From the NCBI GenBank assembly GCA_964405335.1, contig CAYONP010000055.1, forward strand, positions 1 through 39,315: 39,315 nucleotides of DNA, given 5' to 3'. Of the stretch, positions 21,261 through 31,252 are shown one piece after another; position 1 is the first letter of the stretch, and each line of letters begins with the position of its first letter. The notes beneath the pieces were generated by a model that did no database searches, had not been told where the DNA came from, and worked only from the letters and a program-made list of their open reading frames with translations. The DNA is from CAYONP01 sp964405335 (GTDB lineage Bacteria > Armatimonadota > UBA10988). The translations under genes were made by a program, and so were the position numbers.

Positions 21261-23027
21261 ATGGCGGCTGAACGCAAGACCGGACAGCAGGGGGCGTACC
21301 AGTTCTGGCTCTCGCTGCTGACCCTCATCCTGTTGCCGTTCCTCATTGTCATGCTGGTGAACACCGCTCAGTTCCAGGGCCTGCAGTCCGAGGCTAGCCT
21401 GGAGCAGGCGGTGACCGCCCGGCACCTGGCCCGCGGCGACGGTTTCACCACCAACATCGTGCGGCCGCGCTCGCTGGTCTTCAGCGAGAGCTTCGACAAG
21501 CACCCCGAGCTGGTCCAGGCGCCGCTCAGCGTCCTGCCGGCCATGCTCGCAATCAAGATCGGCCAGGAGCGTGACGGCAAGCCGATCGTGCTGATGCACA
21601 TGATGGCCTGGGTGATCGGCGTCTGGCTGGTGGCCCTCTGTGCCTATGCCTGCTTCGGCGCCAAGGTGGCCAAGTTCGCCGTGCTGCTGGTCTGTTTCAG
21701 TCCCGCCTCGCTCAACTTCGCCGTCGCCGCCGACGGTCGCATCTGGGCCACGCCACTGTTGCTCATCCTCTGGGCCGTGCTGGCGACCGGCAAACGGACC
21801 ATCGCCACCGGCGCCGTCTGCGGCCTGCTCATGGGCCTCTGCATGTTGACCGACTATGGCCTGGTGCTTCCGCTCCTGCTCGGCCTGGTGCCGGTGATGA
21901 TGTTCGCCGACGAGCAGCCCAAGCCGGTCGACGAAACCGCGGAGACGCCGGTCGAAACGCCCGAGGACGAGGAGCCGCCGCCGCCGACCATTGTCCGCAA
22001 GCTCGACCCGAAACTCGGCCTGGTCGCCGTCGGGGTCGCGCTACTGGTCTGCCTGCCCTGGCTGATCCGCAACCAGAACGGCGCCGGCAAGCTGTTCCCC
22101 GGCCTGGCCACCTATGACGTGATGCGCAACACCACGACCTTCCCCGGCCGCTCGATCGAACGGATCTACGTCGAGGACCCAAACGACAGGATCTCGGCCT
22201 GGCGATATGTCTTCAGCCACAAGCGGCAGATGGTCGAGAAGCTCAGCCTCGGCTTTCTGACCTTCCGCCAGGCGATGGGCACCTCGACCGAGTGGCCGCT
22301 GACCGGCCTCTTCCTCGCCTCGCTGTTCTTCCCCGTCGGCGGCCGGCTGGGCCGCGCGCGGGCGGCGCTCGCCTGGGTGATCATCTGGGACGGCCTGCTC
22401 TCGGCGGTGACCAACCAGACCTTCAGCCGGGCGGTGATGTGGGTGCCGCTGACCGCCATCTTCGGCGCGCAACTGGTGGTCGAGGGCATCTCGCGCTGGG
22501 ATCCCGCGCCGGCCAAGCGCTGGTGGATCACCTGGAAGGCACCGGCGCTGCGGCAGTTTGCCGGCGCCAGCCTGGTCCTGCTGATCGCGCTACCGGGCAT
22601 CTACCCGCAGATGTTCACCGAGAAGGCGCCGGACGAGCATCCCTCGCAGGCCAACCACAACTTCCTCAAGGAGGCGGTGCCCGCGGGGCAGGCGATCATC
22701 ACCGACGACCCGTGGACCGTCGCCTGGTACGTCGACCGGCCGGCCATCTGGCTGCCCCAGACCGACGACGACCTCGAGGCCGTGCAGCAGATCCAGCCGG
22801 GCGGCATCGAGGCGATCTACGTCACCCGCAAAGCCGGACGCATGTTCCCCTACGCCAAGCTCGGCCGGAACGGTCAGGTGATCCAGGAGCGCGGCGACTG
22901 GTGGGCCTACGCCCAGGCCATGCCGCAGGGTTACCTCAACTACCGGCGGGTGGCCAGCCGCACCGAGGGTGAGTCGGTCCTCTTCCGTGCGACCGAGGTG
23001 CCGACCGAGGCGCCGGCCGGCGAGTAG
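21261..23027 (+). CDS. GT-C-like membrane glycosyltransferase (ArnT/PMT-type)
   Basis: This is a 588-residue protein. The ATG at 21261 has GGAGGTG immediately upstream. About nine or ten membrane helices alternate with short loops. The first outer loop EASLEQAVTARHLARGDGFTTN is in the position where GT-C enzymes such as ArnT and protein mannosyltransferases carry their acidic catalytic residue and the phrase 'AR-LA-G-GF'. A Pro/Glu-rich cytoplasmic linker (about residues 217-245) splits the membrane part. The C-terminal 150 residues are soluble (GQAIITDDPWTVAWYVDRPAIWLPQ) and would face the periplasm. The likely role is transfer of a sugar from a polyprenyl-phosphate donor to an envelope acceptor; donor and acceptor are unknown. 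It is convergent with pfp. Confidence 0.65.
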   Translation: MAAERKTGQQGAYQFWLSLLTLILLPFLIVMLVNTAQFQGLQSEASLEQAVTARHLARGDGFTTNIVRPRSLVFSESFDKHPELVQAPLSVLPAMLAIKIGQERDGKPIVLMHMMAWVIGVWLVALCAYACFGAKVAKFAVLLVCFSPASLNFAVAADGRIWATPLLLILWAVLATGKRTIATGAVCGLLMGLCMLTDYGLVLPLLLGLVPVMMFADEQPKPVDETAETPVETPEDEEPPPPTIVRKLDPKLGLVAVGVALLVCLPWLIRNQNGAGKLFPGLATYDVMRNTTTFPGRSIERIYVEDPNDRISAWRYVFSHKRQMVEKLSLGFLTFRQAMGTSTEWPLTGLFLASLFFPVGGRLGRARAALAWVIIWDGLLSAVTNQTFSRAVMWVPLTAIFGAQLVVEGISRWDPAPAKRWWITWKAPALRQFAGASLVLLIALPGIYPQMFTEKAPDEHPSQANHNFLKEAVPAGQAIITDDPWTVAWYVDRPAIWLPQTDDDLEAVQQIQPGGIEAIYVTRKAGRMFPYAKLGRNGQVIQERGDWWAYAQAMPQGYLNYRRVASRTEGESVLFRATEVPTEAPAGE

Positions 23028-23040
23028 CAGGTCCGAGTTC

Positions 23041-23072
23041 CTCCGCCGCCGGCCACGGGGACGGCGGCGGAG
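23041..23072. terminator. GC-rich hairpin between convergent genes
   Basis: A perfect 11-bp stem (CTCCGCCGCCG at 23041-23051, CGGCGGCGGAG at 23062-23072) with a 10-nt loop fills most of the 50-bp gap between the stops of the GT-C-like gene and pfp. The position suggests a bidirectional terminator. Neither side has a T-run, so it may act as an RNA end-protecting stem rather than a classical intrinsic terminator. Confidence 0.6.
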
Positions 23073-23077
23073 CGACT

Positions 23078-24454
23078 CTAGAGTTCGAGTTCCCGGCCCG
23101 CGAACGCCGGCGCGATGGGCACGATGGGATCGACCAGCGGCGCGAGGTAGTCGAGGAAGCTCGGATCGACCGTCGGCACGCGCAGGGCGCCGTAGGTGTA
23201 GGCCTCGACCCAGGCTGGGTCCATCGCCCGCTTCTTGTCCTTGCCGCTGACCAGCCGCGTGTCGACCAGACCATAGGCCCAAGTCGGCGTGGCGCTGGGC
23301 TGCCGGACGATGGTCACCAGCTTGCCCGTCTTGCCGCGCTCGATGGCCCAGTAGGCGGCGCGGTGGCCGACCTGGTAGGCAATCTCGGTGTCGGCCGCCG
23401 AGCGGTAGACCGCCGACACGCGCTGCAGCTCGCCGAACTTGATGCAGCGCACGTCGGCGCCGATGCCGCGCTGCTTGCAGTAGGCGCCGGCCTCGTCGGC
23501 CAGGCGCTCGCCCGCGCCGCCGAGCCGCTCGTTGCCGAACAGGTCCTTCCCACGGCTGGCCAACGGCCGGTAGTCGGAGTCGCGAATGCCCTCGCTGACG
23601 CAGTAGACGCCGTAGCCCTCGGACTTCTCGCGCGTGGCGACGAGGTTGACGAAGGTCTCGAGGTCGAACGGCCCGTGCTCGGGCAGTGCAACCAGGTGCG
23701 GGCCGTAGCCGAATTCGGCGCCGACGATGCTCGCCGCGGTCAGGAAGCCGGCGTCGCGGCCCATGATTTCGATGATGTAGTGCCGGCCCAGCGCCCGCGC
23801 CTCGACCGCCAGATGCGCCACCTTGTTGGCCACGAAGTTGGCCGCGGTGCCGAAACCGGGGCAGGCGTCGACGACCATGATCCGCCCGCCGTCCTTGAAG
23901 CAACCCTCGTCGTCGGCGCCGGGGTCGGGGTCGGCCACCGCGTCGGGCAGGTCGTTGTCGATGGTCTTCGGCACCGACAGGTAGGTCGGGTAGCAGGTCC
24001 GCTCCGGGTGCCGGTCGGCATAGGCGGCCAGGCCGTTCAGCGTGGTCAGGGTGTCGTCGCCGCCGACAAAGAAGACGTGTTCGATGGCCAGTTGGTCGCA
24101 GACGTCGAGGACGCGGCCGATGTCGTAGTCGATCGCTCCCGCGGTCGAGCCGCCGCTCTTCTCGTCAGGCACCTGGCCGCCGAGTTTGTAGCGCCCGCTG
24201 CCGATCCAAGTCGACGGTGTGTTCTTGACCAGTTGCCGGGCGTGGTTGTCACCCAGCAGCGTGTCGATGCGAGCGATATGGCGCTTGCCGTCATGGCTGG
24301 CATGTTCGCCGATCAGCGCGCCGGTGCCGCCGATGGCCGCGTAGATGGCGACCTTGCCCATGGTGTAGTCGAGGCAGCCCTCGACGATGCCCATGTTGGT
24401 CAGGTTGATCACGGCGGTCGGCCCACCGCCGTTGCAGATCAGGACGCTCTTCAT
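23078..24454 (-). CDS. pfp: Pyrophosphate-type 6-phosphofructokinase
   Basis: This is a 458-residue PFK-family enzyme that phosphorylates fructose 6-phosphate. The two positions that set the donor are of the pyrophosphate type: GGDDT (131-135) where ATP enzymes have GGDGS, and PKTIDND (162-168) with Lys in place of Gly. The substrate motif MGRDAGFLT follows. A segment of about 28 residues, glycine- and acid-rich (DAVADPDPGADDEGCFKDGG), is inserted between TIDNDL and the GFGTA helix, where most relatives have a few residues. The ATG at 24454 is chosen because MKSVLICNGGG is the family N-terminus. It follows ftsB by 16 nt. With PPi the reaction is reversible, which fits ppdK in the same run. 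Confidence 0.9.
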   Translation of the reverse strand: MKSVLICNGGGPTAVINLTNMGIVEGCLDYTMGKVAIYAAIGGTGALIGEHASHDGKRHIARIDTLLGDNHARQLVKNTPSTWIGSGRYKLGGQVPDEKSGGSTAGAIDYDIGRVLDVCDQLAIEHVFFVGGDDTLTTLNGLAAYADRHPERTCYPTYLSVPKTIDNDLPDAVADPDPGADDEGCFKDGGRIMVVDACPGFGTAANFVANKVAHLAVEARALGRHYIIEIMGRDAGFLTAASIVGAEFGYGPHLVALPEHGPFDLETFVNLVATREKSEGYGVYCVSEGIRDSDYRPLASRGKDLFGNERLGGAGERLADEAGAYCKQRGIGADVRCIKFGELQRVSAVYRSAADTEIAYQVGHRAAYWAIERGKTGKLVTIVRQPSATPTWAYGLVDTRLVSGKDKKRAMDPAWVEAYTYGALRVPTVDPSFLDYLAPLVDPIVPIAPAFAGRELEL

Positions 24455-24470
24455 CGTCTTACAACCTCGG

Positions 24471-24818
24471 TCAGTCAAGTCCCGGGCGCGGGGCGCCGGT
24501 TGGCGTCAACCAGATCCGCCGTTCGTCGGGCCGGAGCCAGTTGAACCGTCGCGCCTCGACCACGATGCCGCCATCGCTGAGCAGGAACGCTCGTCGCTCG
24601 CTCAGCGCAATGCGCCGCGCGCGCAGCGAATCGAGCCGCGCCTGTTGCGCGGCCAGCGACTGTGCCCCGAGCCGGTTGCGCTCGCACTGCTCGAGCGTGC
24701 TGCGCGCCATTCCGCCGAGCAGGCAGAACAGGCTCAGCATGATCAAGCCCTTGGCCATCAGGCCCTGCATCTGCAGGGCCAGGATGGTGGCACCGTCGAT
24801 TCGTCTCGTTCGCGGCAT
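24471..24818 (-). CDS. ftsB: FtsB/DivIC-type septum formation protein
   Basis: This is a 115-residue bitopic protein. One membrane helix (GLIMLSLFCLLGGMA, residues about 24-38) precedes a short coiled coil (40-77) and the C-terminal signature DGGIVVEARRFNWLRPDERRIWL, equivalent to the xxIExxAR-x-x-L-x-x-x-x-xGE pattern of FtsB and DivIC. These proteins bridge the divisome through FtsL and FtsQ and activate FtsWI. The identity is supported by position: it starts 10 nt after eno, an order classic for ftsB. The ribosome site before the ATG at 24818 is weak, consistent with coupling to eno translation. The extended C-terminus (TPTGAPRPGLD) is not conserved. Confidence 0.78.
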   Translation of the reverse strand: MPRTRRIDGATILALQMQGLMAKGLIMLSLFCLLGGMARSTLEQCERNRLGAQSLAAQQARLDSLRARRIALSERRAFLLSDGGIVVEARRFNWLRPDERRIWLTPTGAPRPGLD

Positions 24819-24828
24819 GGCAGACTGA

Positions 24829-26136
<1,308 letters not shown>

Positions 26137-26159
26137 CTCGCCTCCCACCAGGGCCAGGC

Positions 26160-26179
26160 GGGGGCGCCGCGGCGCCCCC
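26160..26179. repeat. Intercistronic palindrome between ppdK and eno (20 bp)
   Basis: A perfect 20-bp palindrome, GGGGGCGCCG followed by its reverse complement, in the 53-nt gap between ppdK and eno. It ends 13 nt before the eno ribosome site. There is no T-run. It could be an RNA-processing or stability stem separating the two messages, or a remnant of a REP-like element. Confidence 0.65.
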
Positions 26180-26189
26180 GCGGCGGCTG

Positions 26190-28982
26190 CTACTCAGACT
26201 GCGCCACGTCACCCACGGCGGCCTGCGCCGCGGCCAGCCGGGCGACGGTGACGCGGAACGGGCTGCAACTGACGTAGTTCATGCCCACGCGGCAGCAGAA
26301 CTCGACCGACTTCGGGTCGCCGCCGTGCTCGCCGCAAATGCCGACCTTGAGGTCGGGCCGCGTCGCGCGGCCGAGTTCGACACCCATCTGGATCAGCTTG
26401 CCGATGCCCTTGATGTCGAGCGTGGCGAACGGATCGTCTTCGAGGACCTTCCGGGCGACGTAGTCCTGGATGAACCCGCCTGCGTCGTCGCGGCTGAAGC
26501 CGAAGCCCATCTGCGTCAGGTCGTTGGTGCCGAACGAGAAGAACTGCGCCGTCTCGGCGATCTCGTCGGCGGTGACCGCCGCCCGCGGCACCTCGATCAT
26601 GGTGCCGACCAGATACGGCACCTCGACGCCCTGCTCGGCGAAGACCGCCTGCGCCGTGGCGTGGCAGCGCTCGGCGAGGAAGTCGAGTTCGGCCTTGACG
26701 CCGACCAGCGGGATCATGATTTCGGGGTGCGCGTCGATGCCCTGCCGCTTGCACTCGCAGGCCGCCTCGAGGATCGCCCGCACCTGCATGTCGCCGATCT
26801 CGGGATAGGTGATCGAGAGCCGGCAGCCGCGGTGGCCGAGCATCGGGTTGAACTCGTGCAGCGCCTCGACCCGCTGCTTGACCTCGGCGACGGAGATGCC
26901 CATCTGGGCGGCCATCTCGGCCTGGTTCTCCGCCTCATGCGGCAGGAACTCGTGCAGTGGCGGGTCGAGCAGCCGGATGGTCACCGGCAGGCCGTCCATG
27001 GCCGCGAAGATGCCGGCGAAGTCGCCCCGCTGCAGCGGCAGCAGCTCGGCCAGCGCCTGCTGGAACTGCTGCGCCGCGGCCAGCTCGGCCGGGTCGGTCA
27101 GCTTGCCGAGCAGCTCGTCGACGGTCTCGACCTCGTGCTTGGCCTTCAGGTTCTTGACCTGCTCGGCGACCAGAATCATGCGCCGGACGCTGATGATCCG
27201 GTCACCCTCCAAGACCATGGGCGCGGTCCGGCAGAGGCCGATCCCCTCGGCGCCGACGGCGCGGGCCCGCTGCGCATCGGTCGGGCTGTCGGCGTTGGTC
27301 CGCACCCCGGTGGTGCGGTACTTCTCGATCCAGCCGTTGAACGTCTCGTAGAGCCGGTAGATCTCTTCCTGCTGAGCCGTCTCGTCCTGATCGAGCAGGG
27401 CGCGCACCACCGGGCTCGGAATGACCTGGATCTCGCCGGCGAAGAAGTCGCCTTCCCAGCCGTTGAGGGCAATCACATCGCCCTCGCGGATGACCGTCCC
27501 GCGGGCGGTGAACTGCTTCGTCGCGTAGTCGATAGCGATATCCTCGGAGCCCGAGACGCAGCACTTGCCCCACTGCCGGGCGACCACCGCGGCGTGGCTG
27601 GTCAAGCCGCCACGGCTGGTCAGGATGCCCTCGGCCGCATACATGCCGCCGACATCCTCGGGGCTGGTCTCGACCCGGACCAGGATCACCTTCTCGCCGC
27701 GGGCGACCCACTCCTCGGCCTCATCGGCGGTGAACACCACCCGGCCGACCGCCGCGCCGGGACCCGCCGGCAGGCCGCGACCGAGGGTCCGGCCGGCGTC
27801 GCGTGCGGCGGCCAGCTCGGTCTCGGCAAAGTAGGGCAGCAGCAACTGGCTGATGTGCTGCGGCTCGACCCGCTCGACCGCGGTTTTGTCGGTGATCAGC
27901 CCCTCGGCCACCATCTCGACGGCGATCTTGATCGCCGCCAGCCCGGTGCGCTTACCGTTGCGCGTCTGCAAGATGAACAGCTCGCCATCCTGGATGGTGA
28001 ACTCCAGGTCCTGCATGTCGGTGTAGTGCTGTTCGAGCTTCTGCCGGATCGCCTCGAGCTGGTCATAGACCGCCGGCATCTGGTCATGCAGGGTGGCGAT
28101 CGGCTGCGCCGTCCGGATGCCGGCGACCACATCCTCGCCCTGGGCGTTGATCAGGTACTCGCCATAGAACACCCGCGTGCCGTTGGCCGGGTCGCGGGTG
28201 AAGGCGACGCCCGTGCCGCTGGTCTCGCCCATGTTGCCGAAGACCATCGTCTGCACGTTGACCGCCGTGCCGAGCAGGCCGCGGATTTTGTTGATCTCCC
28301 GGTACTTCAGCGCGCGGGCCGAGTTCCAGCTGCCGAACACGGCATCGATGCTGTGGCGGAGCTGGTCGAGCGGATCGCTCGGGAACATCTCGCCGATGTG
28401 CGCCTGGTAGACGGCCTTGTAGCGCCGCACCAGCTCGGCGAGCTGATCGGCGTCGAGGTCGGTATCCTGCACCGCGCCGACCTCGGCCTTGAGCCCCTCG
28501 AGCGCCTCCTCGAAGTGGTCGTGATGGACCTCCATCACGACGTCGCCGAACATGTCGATGAACCGGCGGTAGCAGTCCCAGGCCCAGCGCGCGTTACCGG
28601 TCCGGGCGATCAGGCCCTCGACCACGGCGTCGTTGATGCCGAGGTTGAGCACCGTGTCCATCATGCCGGGCATGCTCATCGCCGCGCCGCTGCGCACCGA
28701 GACGAGCAGCGGGCGGTCAGGATCGCCGAATCGGCGGCCGAGAGTCTGTTCGAGCCGGGCGACGTTGTCCCGCAGTTCGTCGGTCAGTCCGTCGGGCCAG
28801 GATTGACCGGCGCGGTAGTACTGGTCGCAGGCTTCGGTGGTGATGGTGAAGCCCGGCGGCACGGGGATGCCGGCGTTGGTCATCTCGGCCAGGTTGGCTC
28901 CCTTGCCGCCGAGCAGCGCCTTCATGTCCGCGCGCCCTTCGGCGCTGCCGCCACCGAAAAAGTAGATGTACTTGGTTGCCAT
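26190..28982 (-). CDS. ppdK: Pyruvate, phosphate dikinase
   Basis: This is a 930-residue enzyme that interconverts ATP, phosphate and pyruvate with AMP, pyrophosphate and phosphoenolpyruvate. The N-terminal ATP-grasp domain begins YIYFFGGGSAEG and LLGGKGANLAEM. The swivelling phospho-histidine domain has GGLTSHAAVVARQWGKCC. The C-terminal PEP/pyruvate barrel has FGTNDLTQM and the catalytic Cys in GICGEHGGDP. Residues after TSHAAV that distinguish dikinase from PEP synthase also fit. The ATG at 28982 gives the standard MATKYIYFFGGG N-terminus; its ribosome site is weak. It starts 41 nt after rqcP. The pyrophosphate it releases or uses connects it to the PPi-type phosphofructokinase downstream. 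Confidence 0.97.
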   Translation of the reverse strand: MATKYIYFFGGGSAEGRADMKALLGGKGANLAEMTNAGIPVPPGFTITTEACDQYYRAGQSWPDGLTDELRDNVARLEQTLGRRFGDPDRPLLVSVRSGAAMSMPGMMDTVLNLGINDAVVEGLIARTGNARWAWDCYRRFIDMFGDVVMEVHHDHFEEALEGLKAEVGAVQDTDLDADQLAELVRRYKAVYQAHIGEMFPSDPLDQLRHSIDAVFGSWNSARALKYREINKIRGLLGTAVNVQTMVFGNMGETSGTGVAFTRDPANGTRVFYGEYLINAQGEDVVAGIRTAQPIATLHDQMPAVYDQLEAIRQKLEQHYTDMQDLEFTIQDGELFILQTRNGKRTGLAAIKIAVEMVAEGLITDKTAVERVEPQHISQLLLPYFAETELAAARDAGRTLGRGLPAGPGAAVGRVVFTADEAEEWVARGEKVILVRVETSPEDVGGMYAAEGILTSRGGLTSHAAVVARQWGKCCVSGSEDIAIDYATKQFTARGTVIREGDVIALNGWEGDFFAGEIQVIPSPVVRALLDQDETAQQEEIYRLYETFNGWIEKYRTTGVRTNADSPTDAQRARAVGAEGIGLCRTAPMVLEGDRIISVRRMILVAEQVKNLKAKHEVETVDELLGKLTDPAELAAAQQFQQALAELLPLQRGDFAGIFAAMDGLPVTIRLLDPPLHEFLPHEAENQAEMAAQMGISVAEVKQRVEALHEFNPMLGHRGCRLSITYPEIGDMQVRAILEAACECKRQGIDAHPEIMIPLVGVKAELDFLAERCHATAQAVFAEQGVEVPYLVGTMIEVPRAAVTADEIAETAQFFSFGTNDLTQMGFGFSRDDAGGFIQDYVARKVLEDDPFATLDIKGIGKLIQMGVELGRATRPDLKVGICGEHGGDPKSVEFCCRVGMNYVSCSPFRVTVARLAAAQAAVGDVAQSE

Positions 28983-29023
28983 CGGCTCGTGCGCACTCCC
29001 TTCGCGTGTTGCCGTCTTCGGGC

Positions 29024-29272
29024 TCATTCGCCCAGGCGGCGATAGACCGACTCACGATCGCCCTTGGGGACCGATCCGGCGGGCACGGCGAGCACCTCGA
29101 CCGCGACCGCGCCGCGGCCCAGGTCAAAGGTGATGGTATCACCCGGCGCGACGGTCTCCGCCGCCTTGGCGGTCCGCCCATTGCGACGCACCCGGCCGGC
29201 ATCGCAGGCCTCGTTGGCCACCTGGCGCCGCGGGATCAGGCCGCTGACCTTCAACCATTTGTCCAGCCGCAT
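29024..29272 (-). CDS. rqcP: S4-domain RNA-binding protein, RqcP/Hsp15-like
   Basis: This is an 82-residue protein made of one S4 domain: MRLDKWLKVSGLIPRRQVANEACDAGRVRRNGR, then TVAPGDTITFDLGRG. The size and the order mazG-then-S4 match RqcP (YabO) of Bacillus, which binds stalled 50S subunits and, with RqcH, drives C-terminal alanine tailing of incomplete peptides. The related heat-shock protein Hsp15 is longer. The ATG at 29272 lies 8 nt after the mazG stop and has only a weak ribosome site, pointing to coupling. RqcH is not in the window. The assignment as RqcP rests on size, sequence and context together. Confidence 0.82.
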   Translation of the reverse strand: MRLDKWLKVSGLIPRRQVANEACDAGRVRRNGRTAKAAETVAPGDTITFDLGRGAVAVEVLAVPAGSVPKGDRESVYRRLGE

Positions 29273-29280
29273 GGGCAGTC

Positions 29281-30057
29281 TCAGGCGGCCGGCTCGTCCG
29301 CCTTGACCCGCTCCCACCAAGCGTCCTGCTCACTCAGGCTCAGCGCCTCGAACGCCGCGCGCCCGCCGGCGGCCTGCTCCATCGCGCGATAGCGGCGCTC
29401 GAACTTGCTGTTCGCCGCGCGCAGCGAATCCTCTGCCGAGAGGCCGAGGCCACGACCGACGTTGACCACCATGAACAGCAGGTCGCCATACTCTTCCGCC
29501 ACCGCCGCCTGGTCGCCGGCTGCCGCCGCCTCGCTCAGCTCGCGCAGCTCTTCGGCGATCTTGTCCAGCCGGGCCGCCTGGTCGGGCCAGTCGAACCCGG
29601 CCCGTGCGGCGCGCCGCTGCAGTTTCAGGCTGCGCGCCAGGGCGGGCAGCCCGCGCGGCACGCCGTCCAGCGCGCTCGACCGCGCCGTGCCGTGCTCGGC
29701 CGCCTTCTGCGCCTCCCAGACGGGCAGCACGCCGTCGGCCGAATCGAGCGGACCCATGTCGCCGAAGACGTGCGGGTGCCGGTGCACCAGCTTGTCGCAG
29801 ATCATCGTGCAGACGGTGTGAAAGTCGAACGCGCCGCGCTCGGCGGCAATCTGGGCGTGGAAGACGATCTGCAGCAGGAGGTCCCCGAGCTCCTCGGCCA
29901 GGGTCGCCTCGTCACCGGCGTCGAGGGCCTCGAGGACCTCGTGAGTCTCTTCGAGCAGGTATTCGCGCAGGCTCTGGTGCGTCTGCTCCCGATCCCACGG
30001 ACAGCCGTCGGGCGCGCGCAGGCGGCGCATGACGGCGGTCAGTCGGTCGGTCGACAC
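29281..30057 (-). CDS. mazG: MazG nucleoside triphosphate pyrophosphohydrolase
   Basis: This is a 258-residue, two-domain, all-helical enzyme that hydrolyses NTPs and dNTPs to the monophosphate and pyrophosphate. Domain one shows LRAPDGCPWDREQTHQSLREYLLEETHEVLEAL and AEELGDLLLQIVFHAQI, with the EExxE-EELGD Mg2+ ligands. Domain two repeats them as ELRELSEA and AEEYGDLLFMVVNVGR. The motif HRHPHVFG lies between. The GTG at 30057 follows the lipoprotein stop by 4 nt and has GGGGGAA upstream; an ATG nine codons later is less likely because it would cut domain one. It acts as a house-cleaning enzyme, here in the same run as rqcP. Confidence 0.95.
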   Translation of the reverse strand: MSTDRLTAVMRRLRAPDGCPWDREQTHQSLREYLLEETHEVLEALDAGDEATLAEELGDLLLQIVFHAQIAAERGAFDFHTVCTMICDKLVHRHPHVFGDMGPLDSADGVLPVWEAQKAAEHGTARSSALDGVPRGLPALARSLKLQRRAARAGFDWPDQAARLDKIAEELRELSEAAAAGDQAAVAEEYGDLLFMVVNVGRGLGLSAEDSLRAANSKFERRYRAMEQAAGGRAAFEALSLSEQDAWWERVKADEPAA

Positions 30058-30061
30058 GCGC

Positions 30062-31135
30062 TCAGTTCCCCCCCACCGCTCCGGCGTCGCCGGGCAGGCT
30101 CGGCTGCGGTACCGTGGTCGGGTCGACCCGCGTCGGCGGGGCCAGCTCGGGCGGCGCGGAGAACTGCTCCTGCATCTCGGCGGGAATGCCGCCGCCGGCG
30201 GTGAACTGCGCCTCGACCGTCGGCTTGTAGGTCTCGTCGAGCACGCTGACCGCGGCGCCCTGCATCACCTCCTGCATCAGCGCCTGCTCGGTCTTGGCGT
30301 TCATCGCCAGCCAAACGTCCTTGACCGCTTTCTGCGTCTCCGGGTCTTCCCACCGTGCCGCCTGCGCCGGCAGCCGCTCAATCAGCTTGGCCACGACGAA
30401 GATCGGCTGGCCGGTCTCGAGCGTGATCTGCACCGGCTGCTGGGTCACGCCGTTCGGCTCGAGCTGCACCAGCGCGTCGTGGAGCGGTTTGGCCTGCTCG
30501 CGCAGAAGCTGCAGCGGCACCTCGGACTGCAGGCCGCCGTTCTGCTTCAGCCGCTCGTCGGCCGAGTACTGGTTGACCAGCTCCTCGAAGAACGGCCCCT
30601 CGGTGTTCAGCCGCTGAATGATCTCGTTGGCGACCTCGGCGGACGGGACAACCACCTGCCGGAAGCTGACCCGCTCGGGCTTGTCGAACTGCTGCTCGCG
30701 GTTCTCGGTGAAGAACGTCCGCAGCGTCGCCTCGTCGGGGTTCAGGCCGGCGGTGCGCAGGTTGTAGACCGTCAGGTCGAGCTTGATCTGGTCGAGCACC
30801 ACCGTGTCGTCGGTGCCGCTGGCCTTGAGCCACTGGGTATACTTGGTCTCGTCGCCCTGGAAAGTCTCCTGCTTCCACTCGCCAAACCGGGTCTGGATCT
30901 GCTCGGTGGTCGGCAGCAGGCCCTGGGCCTCGGCGCGTTGGAACAGCAAGCGCTGCAGGATGACGGTCTGCAGCACCTGCCGGCCGGCGGCCTTCTCGAG
31001 CTGCGCGTAGAACTCTTTGCGGGTGATGTCTTGACCGTTGACCCGCGCGACGACCCCACTGCAGCCGCTCAGTGCGACGACGGCCAGGAGCAGCCCGAGC
31101 GCGAGCAGACCTCTTCGTGACACGCCCATCTCCAT
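30062..31135 (-). CDS. SurA/PrsA-like lipoprotein foldase
   Basis: This is a 357-residue lipoprotein. The signal ends in LSGC with the lipidated Cys25. Then come a SurA-N type chaperone domain (VARVNGQDITRKEFYAQLEKAAGRQVLQTVILQRLLFQRAEAQGL) and a parvulin-like domain (VSFRQVVVPSAEVANEIIQRLN, FFEELVNQYSAD, NGGLQSEVPLQLL, VAKLIERLPA). The PPIase core lacks some residues of the active parvulins, so it may be a chaperone only. The C-terminus is Pro-rich and disordered. Two ATGs six bases apart are possible; 31135 has GGAG at 4 nt. It is the first gene after the promoter at 31302-31330. The order prsA-like, mazG, rqcP echoes Firmicutes. Confidence 0.82.
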   Translation of the reverse strand: MEMGVSRRGLLALGLLLAVVALSGCSGVVARVNGQDITRKEFYAQLEKAAGRQVLQTVILQRLLFQRAEAQGLLPTTEQIQTRFGEWKQETFQGDETKYTQWLKASGTDDTVVLDQIKLDLTVYNLRTAGLNPDEATLRTFFTENREQQFDKPERVSFRQVVVPSAEVANEIIQRLNTEGPFFEELVNQYSADERLKQNGGLQSEVPLQLLREQAKPLHDALVQLEPNGVTQQPVQITLETGQPIFVVAKLIERLPAQAARWEDPETQKAVKDVWLAMNAKTEQALMQEVMQGAAVSVLDETYKPTVEAQFTAGGGIPAEMQEQFSAPPELAPPTRVDPTTVPQPSLPGDAGAVGGN

Positions 31136-31252
31136 CTCTCTCCGTGCCGCCGACACTGCCTGACGTGGTGCGGTTGGCCGCCGGGCGAACAGTGGCGCGC
31201 GGCCGGTGCGCCCGCGGTGCGAAGGGAGGTGACTCGCCGGGCCGGGGATGTT

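Noticed and set aside
26325..29045. A 906-codon open frame on the plus strand opposite ppdK
   Set aside because: Same reason: antisense to a fully conserved enzyme, with no ribosome site, no domain and low-complexity composition.
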